NCBI RefSeq assembly: GCF_000281895.1
Contig: NZ_CM001558.1
Coordinates: 3,476,556 to 3,540,555 of the forward strand
Direction: 5' to 3'
Origin: Pseudomonas fluorescens Q2-87
GTDB lineage: Bacteria; Pseudomonadota; Gammaproteobacteria; Pseudomonadales; Pseudomonadaceae
Length of the DNA stretch: 64,000 bases
Part shown: piece after piece, positions 8,394-16,352 of the stretch
Layout of the letters: every line of letters starts with the position of its first letter
How positions within the stretch are numbered: position 1 is the first letter of the stretch
Program-made: the position numbers and the translations under genes
The notes under the pieces: model-generated
What the model was told of the DNA's origin: nothing
What the model saw: the letters and a program-made list of their open reading frames with translations, nothing else
The model's database searches: none

Positions 8394-10172
8394 ATGCCAA
8401 GCACGCCTGTCCGTGTGAAAGGCCGCAGCCTGGTGGAGGGTGCCGCCCAGGGCGCCCTGCTGTTCGCCGACGTGGGCCTGAGTTTCTGGGGCGGCGTCGA
8501 TCCGGCCAGCGGCGAAGTCATTGACCGTCATCATCCCCTGAGCGGCGAACGCCTGGCCGGGCGTGTGCTGGCGATTCCCAGCGGACGCGGCTCCTGCACC
8601 GGCAGCAGCGTATTGATGGAGCTGATCAGCAACGGCCATGCGCCCGCCGCCCTGGTGCTGGCCGAAGCCGATGAAATCCTTACCTTGGGCGTGCTGGTGG
8701 CAGAGGTGATTTTCCAACGCTCCCTGCCGGTCTTGTGCGTCGGGCACGAGGCGTTTGCCGGGCTGCGCGGGCAAGGATTTGTGCGGCTCGAAGGTGACGG
8801 GCTGACCTTGTCGGGCCGACGTCCGAATGATCAGTGGATTGCAGCGGATGTGCCCGCGCAGCCGTCCATGCCCTCCACCGTCAGCCTCACCGAACGGGAC
8901 CGGGCGCTGCTCGACGGCCGTCATGGCAAGGCTGCCCAAGTGGCGATGCAAATCGTCCTGCGCATGGCCGACATCCAAGGCGCCACGCAGTTGCTGGACG
9001 TGACCCAGGCCCACATCGACGGCTGCATCTACACCGGTCCGGCCAGCCTGCGGTTTGCCGAACAATTGGTGCAGTGGGGCGCCAAGGTACACGTGCCCAC
9101 CACCCTCAATTCGATTTCCGTGGACCAGCGCCGCTGGCGGGAACTGGGCGTCGATCCCGCCCTGGGCGAACCGGCCAGTGCCTTGGGCGACGCCTACATG
9201 GCCATGGGCGCGCAGCTGAGTTACACCTGCGCGCCCTACCTGCTGGACACCGCACCCAAGGCCGGCGAGCAGATCGTCTGGGCCGAATCCAACGCGGTGG
9301 TCTACGCCAACAGCGTGTTGGGGGCGCGCACGCAGAAGTACCCGGACTTCCTGGATATCTGCATCGCATTGTGTGGACGGGCGCCCCTGACCGGTTGCCA
9401 TCTCGATGACCAGCGCAAGGCCAGGCTGATCATCGACGTGCAGCAGCCAGATAACGTGGACGACAGTTTCTACCCGCTGCTCGGCTATCACATCGGCAGC
9501 CTGACGGGGCGGCGCGTCCCGTTGATCGGCGGTCTGGAACAGGCCAACCCGACACTGGACGACCTCAAGGCATTCGGCGCCGCATTCGCCACCACCAGCG
9601 CCGCGCCGTTGTTCCATATCGCCGGGGTGACGCCGGAGGCCCTGGACCCGGACCACGTCGTGGAGTCTGGTATCCGCTTGCCAAAAGAAACCGTCGATGC
9701 CGCAGGCCTGCTCGCCAGTTGGCGCGAGCTCAACAGCGCCCGCGACAACCATGTGGACGTGGTTTCCCTGGGCAACCCGCATTTTTCCCTCAGCGAATTC
9801 GCGACCCTGGCGCCCCTCTGCGCAGGCCGCGTCAAACATCCCCAAGTGGTGCTGGCGATCACTTGCGGCCGCAGGGTGCTGGAGCAGGCCCGGCAGGCCG
9901 GCCACCTGGACGCCATCGAGGCGTTCGGCGCGGTGCTGGTGACCGATACCTGCTGGTGCATGTTGGGCGAACCGGTGATCCCGCCGCAGGCCACCACCCT
10001 GATGACCAACTCGGGCAAATACGCCCATTACGCACCGGGCCTGGTGGGGCGCGGGGTGCATTTTTCCAGCCTCGCGCAATGCATCGACGCCGCATGCGCC
10101 GCCACGACCCACGGCCAGCCGCCGGCATGGCTGCAACCCACCGCCCGCCTGGGGAACCCTGCACATGTTTGA
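8394..10172 (+). CDS. Aconitase X (AcnX type I), probable cis-3-hydroxy-L-proline dehydratase
   Basis: A 592-residue fusion of the small DUF126 domain (about residues 1-135; SGERLAGRVLAIPSGRGSCTGSSV) and the large DUF521 aconitase-X domain (about 160-575; SLTERDRALLDGRHG ... CIYTGPASLRFAEQLV). Bacterial type I AcnX proteins have been shown to dehydrate cis-3-hydroxy-L-proline to pyrroline-2-carboxylate using an Fe-S cluster. Candidate cluster cysteines are in CIYTG, SYTCAPYL, CGRAPLTGCH and TDTCWCMLG. The ATG follows the transporter gene by 10 bp, and its end overlaps the next permease start by 8 bp, so import and dehydration are co-translated. Placement inside the transporter operon supports a hydroxyproline role. 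Confidence 0.87.
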   Translation: MPSTPVRVKGRSLVEGAAQGALLFADVGLSFWGGVDPASGEVIDRHHPLSGERLAGRVLAIPSGRGSCTGSSVLMELISNGHAPAALVLAEADEILTLGVLVAEVIFQRSLPVLCVGHEAFAGLRGQGFVRLEGDGLTLSGRRPNDQWIAADVPAQPSMPSTVSLTERDRALLDGRHGKAAQVAMQIVLRMADIQGATQLLDVTQAHIDGCIYTGPASLRFAEQLVQWGAKVHVPTTLNSISVDQRRWRELGVDPALGEPASALGDAYMAMGAQLSYTCAPYLLDTAPKAGEQIVWAESNAVVYANSVLGARTQKYPDFLDICIALCGRAPLTGCHLDDQRKARLIIDVQQPDNVDDSFYPLLGYHIGSLTGRRVPLIGGLEQANPTLDDLKAFGAAFATTSAAPLFHIAGVTPEALDPDHVVESGIRLPKETVDAAGLLASWRELNSARDNHVDVVSLGNPHFSLSEFATLAPLCAGRVKHPQVVLAITCGRRVLEQARQAGHLDAIEAFGAVLVTDTCWCMLGEPVIPPQATTLMTNSGKYAHYAPGLVGRGVHFSSLAQCIDAACAATTHGQPPAWLQPTARLGNPAHV

Positions 10173-10830
10173 CTACAGTTTCCAATGGCGCCCGGCATTG
10201 CGTGCCCTGCCCGACATGCTCGCCGGGGCCTGGGTCACGTTCGAGACCGCTGCTTTGTCGATGATCTTCGGCGTATTGATCGCCCTGGTCTTGACCGTGA
10301 TGCGCCAGGCCCGCCATCCGTTGCTGCGCGGCGTTGGCAATGGTTGGGTGTCCATCGCCCGCAACACGCCGTCGCTGTTCCAGATCTACATCCTCTACTT
10401 CGGCCTCGGTTCCCTCGGGCTGCACGTCAGTTCCTGGCTGGCACTGCTGGCGGGGATCACCTTCAACAATGCCGGCTACCTGGCGGAAAATTTTCGCGGT
10501 GGGCTCAAGGCCGTGCCCAGCACACAAATGCGCGCGGCCCGCTCCTTGGGCATGAGCGCCTTCCAGGCGTACCGGATGATCATCGTCCCGCAGCTGCTGC
10601 GCATCGTCTTCTACCCGTTGACCAACCAGATGGTCTGGGCGGTGCTGATGACGTCCCTGGGCGTGGTGGTCGGCCTCAATAACGACCTCACCGGCGTCAC
10701 CCAGGAATACAACGTCAAGACGTTCCGCACCTTTGAATACTTCGCCCTTGCGGCCGTGCTGTATTACCTGATCGCCAAGTTGATCGTCGGGCTGGCCCGG
10801 CTGTTGTCTTGGCGCTTGTTCCGTTATTGA
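10165..10830 (+). CDS. Amino-acid ABC transporter permease 1
   Basis: A 221-residue inner-membrane protein of the HisM/GlnP type with about five membrane segments and the family EAA loop (AENFRGGLKAVPSTQMRAARSLGMSAFQAYRMIIVPQLLR, about residues 110-150), which docks with the ATPase. It overlaps the AcnX stop by 8 bp and is followed 9 bp later by the second permease. The usual family N-terminus (ALRALPDMLAGAWVTFETA) supports the start. It pairs with the second permease to form the membrane channel of the hydroxyproline-type importer. Confidence 0.9.
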   Translation: MFDYSFQWRPALRALPDMLAGAWVTFETAALSMIFGVLIALVLTVMRQARHPLLRGVGNGWVSIARNTPSLFQIYILYFGLGSLGLHVSSWLALLAGITFNNAGYLAENFRGGLKAVPSTQMRAARSLGMSAFQAYRMIIVPQLLRIVFYPLTNQMVWAVLMTSLGVVVGLNNDLTGVTQEYNVKTFRTFEYFALAAVLYYLIAKLIVGLARLLSWRLFRY

Positions 10831-10839
10831 GGGCTCGTC

Positions 10840-11490
10840 ATGTTTGAAACCAGCCTCACTATTAACGACTTGTTGTTCTTGCTCGACGGGGCCTGGGTCA
10901 CGCTGCAATTGACCGCTTGGTCGATTCTGCTGGGCACCCTGGCCGGGTTGCTGTTCGGACTGTTGCGGGCGCTGATGCCGCGCGCCAGCCTGCCGCTGGC
11001 CTGGGTCCTGGACGTGTTTCGCAGCGTGCCCCTGCTGATCCAGTTCGTGCTGTTCAATTCCCTCAAGAGCATCGCGGGGCTGGACCTGAGTGCCTTCGCG
11101 GTCGGCTGCATCGTGCTGGGGGTATACGCCGCCGCGTACTTCACCGAAATCGTCCGCGGTGGCGTGCTCGCCGTGCCATTGAGCACCCGCCGGGCCAGCC
11201 GTTCCCTGGGCCTGAGCTACCTGCAGGACCTGCGTTTCATCGTCCTGCCGATTGCCACGCGGGTGGCCTTTCCCGGCTGGCTGAACCTGGTGCTCGGCGT
11301 GATGAAGGACACCGCGCTGGTGATGTGGATCGGCATCGTCGAATTGCTGCGCGCTTCGCAAACCATCGTCACGCGCATTCAGGAACCCCTGCTGGTGCTG
11401 TGCATCGCGGGCCTCTTTTACTACGTCATGAGCCTGGTGGTCGCCCGCCTCGGCGCACGCCTGGAAAGAAGGTGGCAGGAAAATGATTGA
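10840..11490 (+). CDS. Amino-acid ABC transporter permease 2
   Basis: A 216-residue paralogue of the preceding permease, with about five membrane segments and its own EAA loop (FTEIVRGGVLAVPLSTRRASRSLGLSYLQDLRFIVLP, about residues 100-137). The N-terminal FLLDGAWVTLQLTAWSILLGT is typical of polar amino-acid transporter permeases. It starts 9 bp after permease 1 and overlaps the ATPase start by 8 bp, which makes the three membrane-complex genes one translational unit. Substrate is inferred from the locus. Confidence 0.9.
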   Translation: MFETSLTINDLLFLLDGAWVTLQLTAWSILLGTLAGLLFGLLRALMPRASLPLAWVLDVFRSVPLLIQFVLFNSLKSIAGLDLSAFAVGCIVLGVYAAAYFTEIVRGGVLAVPLSTRRASRSLGLSYLQDLRFIVLPIATRVAFPGWLNLVLGVMKDTALVMWIGIVELLRASQTIVTRIQEPLLVLCIAGLFYYVMSLVVARLGARLERRWQEND

Positions 11491-12205
11491 GATCGAAAAC
11501 GTACACAAATCCTTCGGTGACCTGGAAGTGGTCAAGGGCGTGAGCCTGACGGTGGACAAGGGAGAAGTGGTGTCGATCATCGGCGGTTCCGGCTCTGGCA
11601 AGTCGACGCTGCTGATGTGCATCAACGGCCTGGAGCCGATCCAGAAAGGCAGCATCCGCGTGGACGGTATCGAGGTTCATGATCGCGCCACCGATCTCAA
11701 TCGCTTGCGGCAGAAGATCGGCATCGTGTTCCAGCAATGGAACGCCTTCCCCCACCTGACCGTGCTGGAAAACGTGATGCTCGCGCCGCGCAAGGTGCTG
11801 GGCAAGAGCAAGCAGGACGCCGAGGCCCTGGCGGTGCAACAGCTCCAGCACGTGGGTTTGGGGGACAAGCTCAAGGCCTTCCCCGGCAAGTTGTCCGGCG
11901 GCCAGCAGCAACGCATGGCCATCGCCCGGGCCTTGGCGATGTCACCGGACTACATGCTGTTCGACGAAGCCACCTCGGCCCTGGACCCGCAACTGGTGGG
12001 CGAAGTGCTGGACACCATGCGCATGCTCGCCGAAGACGGCATGACCATGGTGCTGGTGACTCACGAGATCCGCTTCGCCCGGGATGTGTCCGATCGAGTG
12101 GCGTTCTTTTGCAACGGGCGAGTCCATGAAATCGGGCCGCCGGACCAGGTGATCGTCAACCCGGTGCAGCCGGAGACGGCGGCGTTTCTCAAGTCGGTGA
12201 AATAG
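11483..12205 (+). CDS. Amino-acid ABC transporter ATP-binding protein
   Basis: A 240-residue ATPase with all ABC motifs: Walker A GGSGSGKST (about residues 34-42), Q-loop in IVFQQWNAFPHLTV, signature LSGGQQQR, Walker B YMLFDEATSALDPQ and the switch histidine in LVTHE. It is of the GlnQ/HisP class. Its ATG overlaps the second permease by 8 bp. It powers the importer formed with the two permeases and the periplasmic protein. A tail-to-tail REP pair follows. Confidence 0.92.
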   Translation: MIEIENVHKSFGDLEVVKGVSLTVDKGEVVSIIGGSGSGKSTLLMCINGLEPIQKGSIRVDGIEVHDRATDLNRLRQKIGIVFQQWNAFPHLTVLENVMLAPRKVLGKSKQDAEALAVQQLQHVGLGDKLKAFPGKLSGGQQQRMAIARALAMSPDYMLFDEATSALDPQLVGEVLDTMRMLAEDGMTMVLVTHEIRFARDVSDRVAFFCNGRVHEIGPPDQVIVNPVQPETAAFLKSVK

Positions 12206-12216
12206 CGGATGGCCTC

Positions 12217-12289
12217 TTCGCGAGCAAGCTCGCTCCCACACTGGCTAGTGCACACCATTGAACCCTGTGGGAGCGGGCTTGCTCGCGAA
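12217..12289. repeat. REP pair, arms pointing apart
   Basis: TTCGCGAGCAAGCTCGCTCCCACA (12217-12240) and TGTGGGAGCGGGCTTGCTCGCGAA (12266-12289) are in the opposite mutual order to the other REPINs of this family in the window. The two head sequences face each other across 25 bp. Confidence 0.75.
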
Positions 12290-12321
12290 AGGGCCCTACA
12301 AGACAACACAAGGATCGATCC

Positions 12322-13350
12322 ATGCGCTCATCCAGAATCATCCATGTAGTCAGCTGCCACGCCGAAGGCGAAGTCGGGGATGTGATTGTCGGCGGCGTCG
12401 CCCCGCCACCCGGCGCCACGGTGTGGGAACAGTCGCGCTGGATCGCCCAGGACCAGACCCTGCGCAACTTCGTGCTCAATGAGCCCCGGGGCGGCGTATT
12501 CCGCCACGTCAACCTGTTGGTGCCGGCCAAGGACCCACGGGCGCAAATGGCCTGGATCATCATGGAACCGGCCGACACCCCGCCGATGTCCGGTTCCAAC
12601 TCGCTGTGCGTCGCCACGGTGCTGCTGGACAGCGGCATCCTGCCGATGACCGAACCCCAGACCCGGCTGGTGCTGGAAGCGCCGGGCGGATTGATCGAAG
12701 CCGTGGCCGACTGCCGCGACGGCAAGGTGCAGCGAGTCGAAATCAAAAACGTGCCCTCCTTCGCCGACCGCCTCGACGCCTGGATCGAAGTCGAAGGCCT
12801 GGGCTCGCTGCAGGTCGACACCGCTTATGGCGGCGACAGTTTTGTCATCGTCGATGCCCAGCGCCTCGGCTTCGCCATCCGCCCCGACGAAGCCGCCGAG
12901 TTGGTGGCGGTAGGCTTGAAGATCACCCGGGCGGCCAATGAACAACTGGGCTTCGTCCATCCGCTGAACCCCGACTGGTCGCACATCTCGTTCTGCCAGA
13001 TCGCCGCGCCCATCGTCCAGGAGAACGGCATCGCCACCGGCGCCAACGCTGTGGTGATCCAGCCCGGCAAGATCGACCGTTCCCCCACCGGCACCGGCTG
13101 CTCGGCGCGCATGGCGGTGCTGCATGCCAAGGGTCTGATGCAGGTTGGCGAACGCTTCATCGGACGCTCGATCATCGGTTCTGAATTCCACTGCCGCATC
13201 GATTCGCAGACTGACGTCGCCGGACGCCCGGCGATTTATCCGTGCATTGCCGGACGGGCGTGGATCACCGGCACGCATCAGTTGCTGCTGGACCCGGCCG
13301 ATCCGTGGCCGCAGGGCTATCGGCTTTCAGATACCTGGCCTGGCGCATGA
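12322..13350 (+). CDS. Proline-racemase-family protein, probable trans-3-hydroxy-L-proline dehydratase-like
   Basis: A 342-residue paralogue of LhpA. The first catalytic position is Ser90 ([16 protein letters not shown], where epimerases have MCGH). The second is Thr256 ([20 protein letters not shown], where epimerases have PCGTG). Loss of the second cysteine to threonine is the mark of trans-3-hydroxy-L-proline dehydratases, but those usually keep a cysteine at the first position, so Ser/Thr is unusual. The domain is otherwise full length. It lies between the hydroxyproline importer and lhpC, which supports a hydroxyproline substrate. It could be a dehydratase, a 3-hydroxyproline epimerase variant or something new; sequence alone cannot decide. 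Confidence 0.78.
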   Translation: MRSSRIIHVVSCHAEGEVGDVIVGGVAPPPGATVWEQSRWIAQDQTLRNFVLNEPRGGVFRHVNLLVPAKDPRAQMAWIIMEPADTPPMSGSNSLCVATVLLDSGILPMTEPQTRLVLEAPGGLIEAVADCRDGKVQRVEIKNVPSFADRLDAWIEVEGLGSLQVDTAYGGDSFVIVDAQRLGFAIRPDEAAELVAVGLKITRAANEQLGFVHPLNPDWSHISFCQIAAPIVQENGIATGANAVVIQPGKIDRSPTGTGCSARMAVLHAKGLMQVGERFIGRSIIGSEFHCRIDSQTDVAGRPAIYPCIAGRAWITGTHQLLLDPADPWPQGYRLSDTWPGA

Positions 13351-13371
13351 ATTTCCGATTCACACACCCCT

Positions 13372-13487
13372 GTGGTGAGGGGATTTATCCCCGCTGGGCT
13401 GCGAAGCAGCCCCCCTACCCCCGGATAAACCGAGCTGCCTGAATCAGGACCGCTTCGCGGCCCAACGGGGATAAATCCCCTCGCCAC
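13372..13487. repeat. REPIN (GGGGATTTATCCCC arm subtype)
   Basis: Arms GTGGTGAGGGGATTTATCCCCGC and GGGGATAAATCCCCTCGCCAC enclose about 65 bp. The arm tip GATTTATC replaces the AGCTTGCT of the related subtype. It fills the gap between the racemase-family gene and lhpC. Confidence 0.82.
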
Positions 13488-13513
13488 AAACCATTAACCA
13501 CCGGAGACAATCC

Positions 13514-14431
13514 ATGAGCAAACGCATCAACTGGAGCGGCGTTTTCCCCGCCGTCACCACGCAATTCAACGATGACTTTTCCATCAACCTGGAAAAAACC
13601 CATCAGGTGATTTCCAACGTCATCCGTGACGGTGTGTCGGGCCTGGTGGTCTGCGGTTCCGTGGGGGAAAACACCTCCCTGAGCGCCGAGGAAAAAATCG
13701 CCGTGACCGAAGTCGCGGTGGACGCCTCCCGTGGCCGGGTGCCGGTGATTTGCGGCGTGGCCGAGTTCACCAGTTTGCAAGCCGCGAAAGTCGCCCACGC
13801 GGTGCGCAAGGTCGGCGTCGACGGGGTGATGCTGATGCCGGCGCTGGTCTATGGCTCCAAGCCGTTCGAGACCGCCGAGCACTTCCGCTACGTGGCCCGG
13901 CATGCCGACGTGCCGTTGATGGTCTACAACAACCCGCCCATCTACAAGAACGACGTGACCCCGGACATCCTGATTTCCCTGGCCGACTGCGACAACGTGG
14001 TGTGCTTCAAGGATTCCTCAGGCGACACTCGGCGTTTCATCGACGTGCGCAATGAAGTCGGCGATCGCTTCGTGTTGTTCGCCGGCCTGGATGACGTGGT
14101 GCTGGAGAGCCTCGCGGTGGGCGCCGAAGGTTGGGTTTCGGGCATGTCCAATGTGTTTCCGAAAGAAGGCGAGACGATTTTCCGCCTGGCCCGCGCCGGA
14201 CGTTTTGCCGAGGCGATGCCGATCTATGAATGGCTGATGCCGATCCTGCACCTCGACGCCCGCGCCGACCTGGTGCAATGCATCAAGCTCTGCGAAGCCA
14301 TCGCCGGCCGCGGCAGCGCCCTCACCCGCCCACCGCGCCTGGCCCTGCCGGACGAAGATCGGCTGTATGTGGAGCAGATCATGGCCAAGGCCATGGCGAA
14401 CCGGCCAGCGTTGCCGGATGTGGGGCTTTAG
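13514..14431 (+). CDS. lhpC: DapA-family lyase, probable 1-pyrroline-4-hydroxy-2-carboxylate deaminase
   Basis: A 305-residue class-I aldolase-fold enzyme of the dihydrodipicolinate synthase family. The Schiff-base lysine is in VVCFKDSSG (about residue 163) and the conserved tyrosine in LMVYNNPP (about 137). The GSVGENTSLS motif corresponds to the GTTGE substrate loop. In hydroxyproline pathways this family deaminates pyrroline-4-hydroxy-2-carboxylate, the LhpBEF product, to alpha-ketoglutarate semialdehyde, which fits its place here. The ATG is preceded by GGAGAC at 6 nt. The dehydrogenase that would oxidise its product is not encoded in this window. Confidence 0.87.
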   Translation: MSKRINWSGVFPAVTTQFNDDFSINLEKTHQVISNVIRDGVSGLVVCGSVGENTSLSAEEKIAVTEVAVDASRGRVPVICGVAEFTSLQAAKVAHAVRKVGVDGVMLMPALVYGSKPFETAEHFRYVARHADVPLMVYNNPPIYKNDVTPDILISLADCDNVVCFKDSSGDTRRFIDVRNEVGDRFVLFAGLDDVVLESLAVGAEGWVSGMSNVFPKEGETIFRLARAGRFAEAMPIYEWLMPILHLDARADLVQCIKLCEAIAGRGSALTRPPRLALPDEDRLYVEQIMAKAMANRPALPDVGL

Positions 14432-14466
14432 GACATAGCCCAGCGCTCCAGGTAAATAAAAACCAT

Positions 14467-14553
14467 GTGGGAGCGGGCTTGCTCGCGAAGGCGGTTTGTC
14501 AGATATGACTATGCTGCATGTGCCGCCGTCTTCGCGAGCAAGCCCGCTCCCAC
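14467..14553. repeat. REPIN (GTGGGAGCGGGCTTGCTCGCGAA family)
   Basis: Inverted arms GTGGGAGCGGGCTTGCTCGCGAA and TTCGCGAGCAAGCCCGCTCCCAC enclose about 42 bp between lhpC and the DinB gene. Confidence 0.82.
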
Positions 14554-14587
14554 AGGATTTGTGGTGGCCATAAAGGGAGACCGCCCC

Positions 14588-15133
14588 ATGAATTATTTCC
14601 TCGCCCAGGCCCTGAACAACCAATGGGCCAACCGCAGGCTGCTCAATGCCTGCGCGCGGCTGAACGAGGCCGAGTATGGGGCGTACCGCACCAACTTCTT
14701 CCCCTCCATACAGAGCACGCTCTGCCACATCCTGGAAGTGGATCGCTACTACCTCACCGCCCTCGAAGGCGACCGGGATGGGCAGATGAAGGATTTCTCC
14801 GAGATCCTGCCGTACGCCCAGCTCCTGCAAAGCCAAACCCAAACCGACCAGCGGCTGGTGGCGTTCTGCGAAGCCCTGCGGGAAAAAGACCTGGCCCGCT
14901 CCGTGGAGCTGGTGCGGGTCGACGGAGTGGTGCGCGAACGAATCGACCGGCTGCTGCTGCACTTGTTCGAGCATCAGATCCATCATCGCGGCCAAGTACA
15001 TTCGATGCTCAGCGGCACCGGCGTCGAGCCTCCGCAGCTCGACGAATTTTTTCTCGAATGCGACCACAAATATCGGCAAAAAGATGAGCAACTCGCCGAG
15101 GAGATCGTCTGGCGAGACTATCGACCTGGCTAA
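14588..15133 (+). CDS. DinB-family protein
   Basis: A 181-residue four-helix DinB/YfiT-fold protein. Likely metal-ligand histidines are in STLCHILEVDRYYL (about residue 47) and in LLLHLFEHQIHHRGQVHSML (about 125-141). Members of this fold are metal-dependent hydrolases or thiol-transferases, but most are uncharacterised. The ATG at 14588 begins the typical MNYFLAQALNNQWANRRLL first helix; longer frames upstream run through the REPIN and are not credible. It stands alone: a REPIN separates it from lhpC, and it converges with the acetoin operon. No specific substrate can be given. Confidence 0.82.
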   Translation: MNYFLAQALNNQWANRRLLNACARLNEAEYGAYRTNFFPSIQSTLCHILEVDRYYLTALEGDRDGQMKDFSEILPYAQLLQSQTQTDQRLVAFCEALREKDLARSVELVRVDGVVRERIDRLLLHLFEHQIHHRGQVHSMLSGTGVEPPQLDEFFLECDHKYRQKDEQLAEEIVWRDYRPG

Positions 15134-15149
15134 AAACGCCGACGCACTC

Positions 15150-15177
15150 AAAAAAATGCGATGGCCGCTACCGGCCA
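15150..15177 (-). terminator. Probable intrinsic terminator of the aco operon
   Basis: On the minus strand a TGGCCG-4 nt-CGGCCA hairpin (15162-15177) is followed, 5 nt later, by a run of seven T (15150-15156), just after the adh stop codon. The stem is short (6 bp) but GC-rich. Confidence 0.5.
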
Positions 15178-15205
15178 CCGCCAAAATCGCCCACTTCAGG
15201 CGCCC

Positions 15206-16300
15206 TCAGATCGGTGCGGGAGACACGATAATCTTGACGTTGTGCTCCTTGTTATTGACCAGTTCCTCGAAACCCTGGCCGACAATCTGCTCCAGCTGGA
15301 TACGGCCGGTCACCAACGGCGAGATGTCCAGGCGCCCGTCGGCGATGAAGGCGATCACGTCGGCGAATTCGCCGTTGTAGGCCAGCGCGCCAAGTACTTG
15401 TTTCTCGGTGGAGACCAGTTCAAAGAAGTTGAATGAACTCGGCTCTTCGAAGATTCCCACCAGCACGCACTTGCCGGCCTTGCGGATCAGGTCGATGGCC
15501 AACTTGGCGGTGTGCTTGTTGCCGATGCACTCGAAGCTGACATCGGCGCCCAAGCCACCGGTCAGGCGCCGGACTTCGGCCAGGGCGTCACATTCATTCG
15601 GATCGATTACGTGGCTGGCGCCCACCTCCAGGGCCTTGGCCTTGCGCGCGCCGGACATTTCCAAGGCAATCACCTGGGCGGCGCCGGCGGCCTTGGCGCA
15701 CATGATGGTGCACAGGCCAATCGTCCCGGCCCCCACCACCACGACATTTTGGCCCAACAGGCTGCCGGCCTTTTTCACCGCGTGCATGCCCACCGCCAGT
15801 GGCTCGATCAGCGCGCCGGCCTCGGCCGGAAAGCCGGCGGGCAACTTGTAGAGCAGGTTGGCCGGCACGTTGACCAATTCAGCAAACGCACCGTTATTCA
15901 TCAGCCCGGTGAACGCCAGGTTTTCGCAGATGTTGTACAGGCCATGGGTGCAGTAATAGCAGGTACCGCAATGCTGGCAGGCATCGGCCGCCACCGGCTC
16001 ACCGACACTGAAGCCCTCCACACCGGCGCCCAGTTCGACGATCTCACCGCAGAACTCATGCCCGAGGATGCATTGGCCCTTGATGCCCGTCAGCGGGTGC
16101 GGCGCGTCCACCGGGATGAACACCGGCCCGGCCACGAATTCATGCAGGTCGGAGCCACAGATGCCGCACCATTGCACACGGATCTGCACCCAACCGGCGG
16201 GCGGTGAAATCGGCAGCGGCACGTCTTCGACGCGGATGTCGTTGCGGCCATGCCAGACGGCGGCGCGCATGCTGCGGGTAGGCTTGATTGAAACGTTCAT
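15206..16300 (-). CDS. adh: 2,3-butanediol dehydrogenase-type zinc alcohol dehydrogenase
   Basis: A 364-residue medium-chain dehydrogenase. The catalytic zinc site begins in VQWCGICGSDLHEF with GHEFCGE after it. The structural zinc lobe has four cysteines (ACQHCGTCYYCTHGLYNIC), and the NAD fold has VVVGAGTIGLCTIMCAKAAGA. In P. putida an equivalent gene ends the acoXABC-adh operon and converts 2,3-butanediol to acetoin. The ATG at 16300 is chosen because GGAGG lies 7 nt upstream; a longer frame begins 25 codons earlier without such a site. It is the last gene of the leftward acetoin operon, followed by a terminator-like hairpin. Confidence 0.9.
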   Translation of the reverse strand: MNVSIKPTRSMRAAVWHGRNDIRVEDVPLPISPPAGWVQIRVQWCGICGSDLHEFVAGPVFIPVDAPHPLTGIKGQCILGHEFCGEIVELGAGVEGFSVGEPVAADACQHCGTCYYCTHGLYNICENLAFTGLMNNGAFAELVNVPANLLYKLPAGFPAEAGALIEPLAVGMHAVKKAGSLLGQNVVVVGAGTIGLCTIMCAKAAGAAQVIALEMSGARKAKALEVGASHVIDPNECDALAEVRRLTGGLGADVSFECIGNKHTAKLAIDLIRKAGKCVLVGIFEEPSSFNFFELVSTEKQVLGALAYNGEFADVIAFIADGRLDISPLVTGRIQLEQIVGQGFEELVNNKEHNVKIIVSPAPI

Positions 16301-16352
16301 GACATTGCCTCCAGGATTCTGTGGGCGACGACAGGGGTCGCCGCCTGCTTGA

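Noticed and set aside
8322..10166. Long leftward open frame (614 codons) opposite the aconitase-X gene
   Set aside because: Antisense shadow of a GC-rich gene; His/Gln/Gly-rich composition, no domain, and the plus-strand product is a clear AcnX.
9859..11655. Long leftward open frame (598 codons) opposite the ABC permeases
   Set aside because: Low-complexity His/Gln/Asp-rich translation typical of antisense frames in Pseudomonas; spans three well-supported genes.
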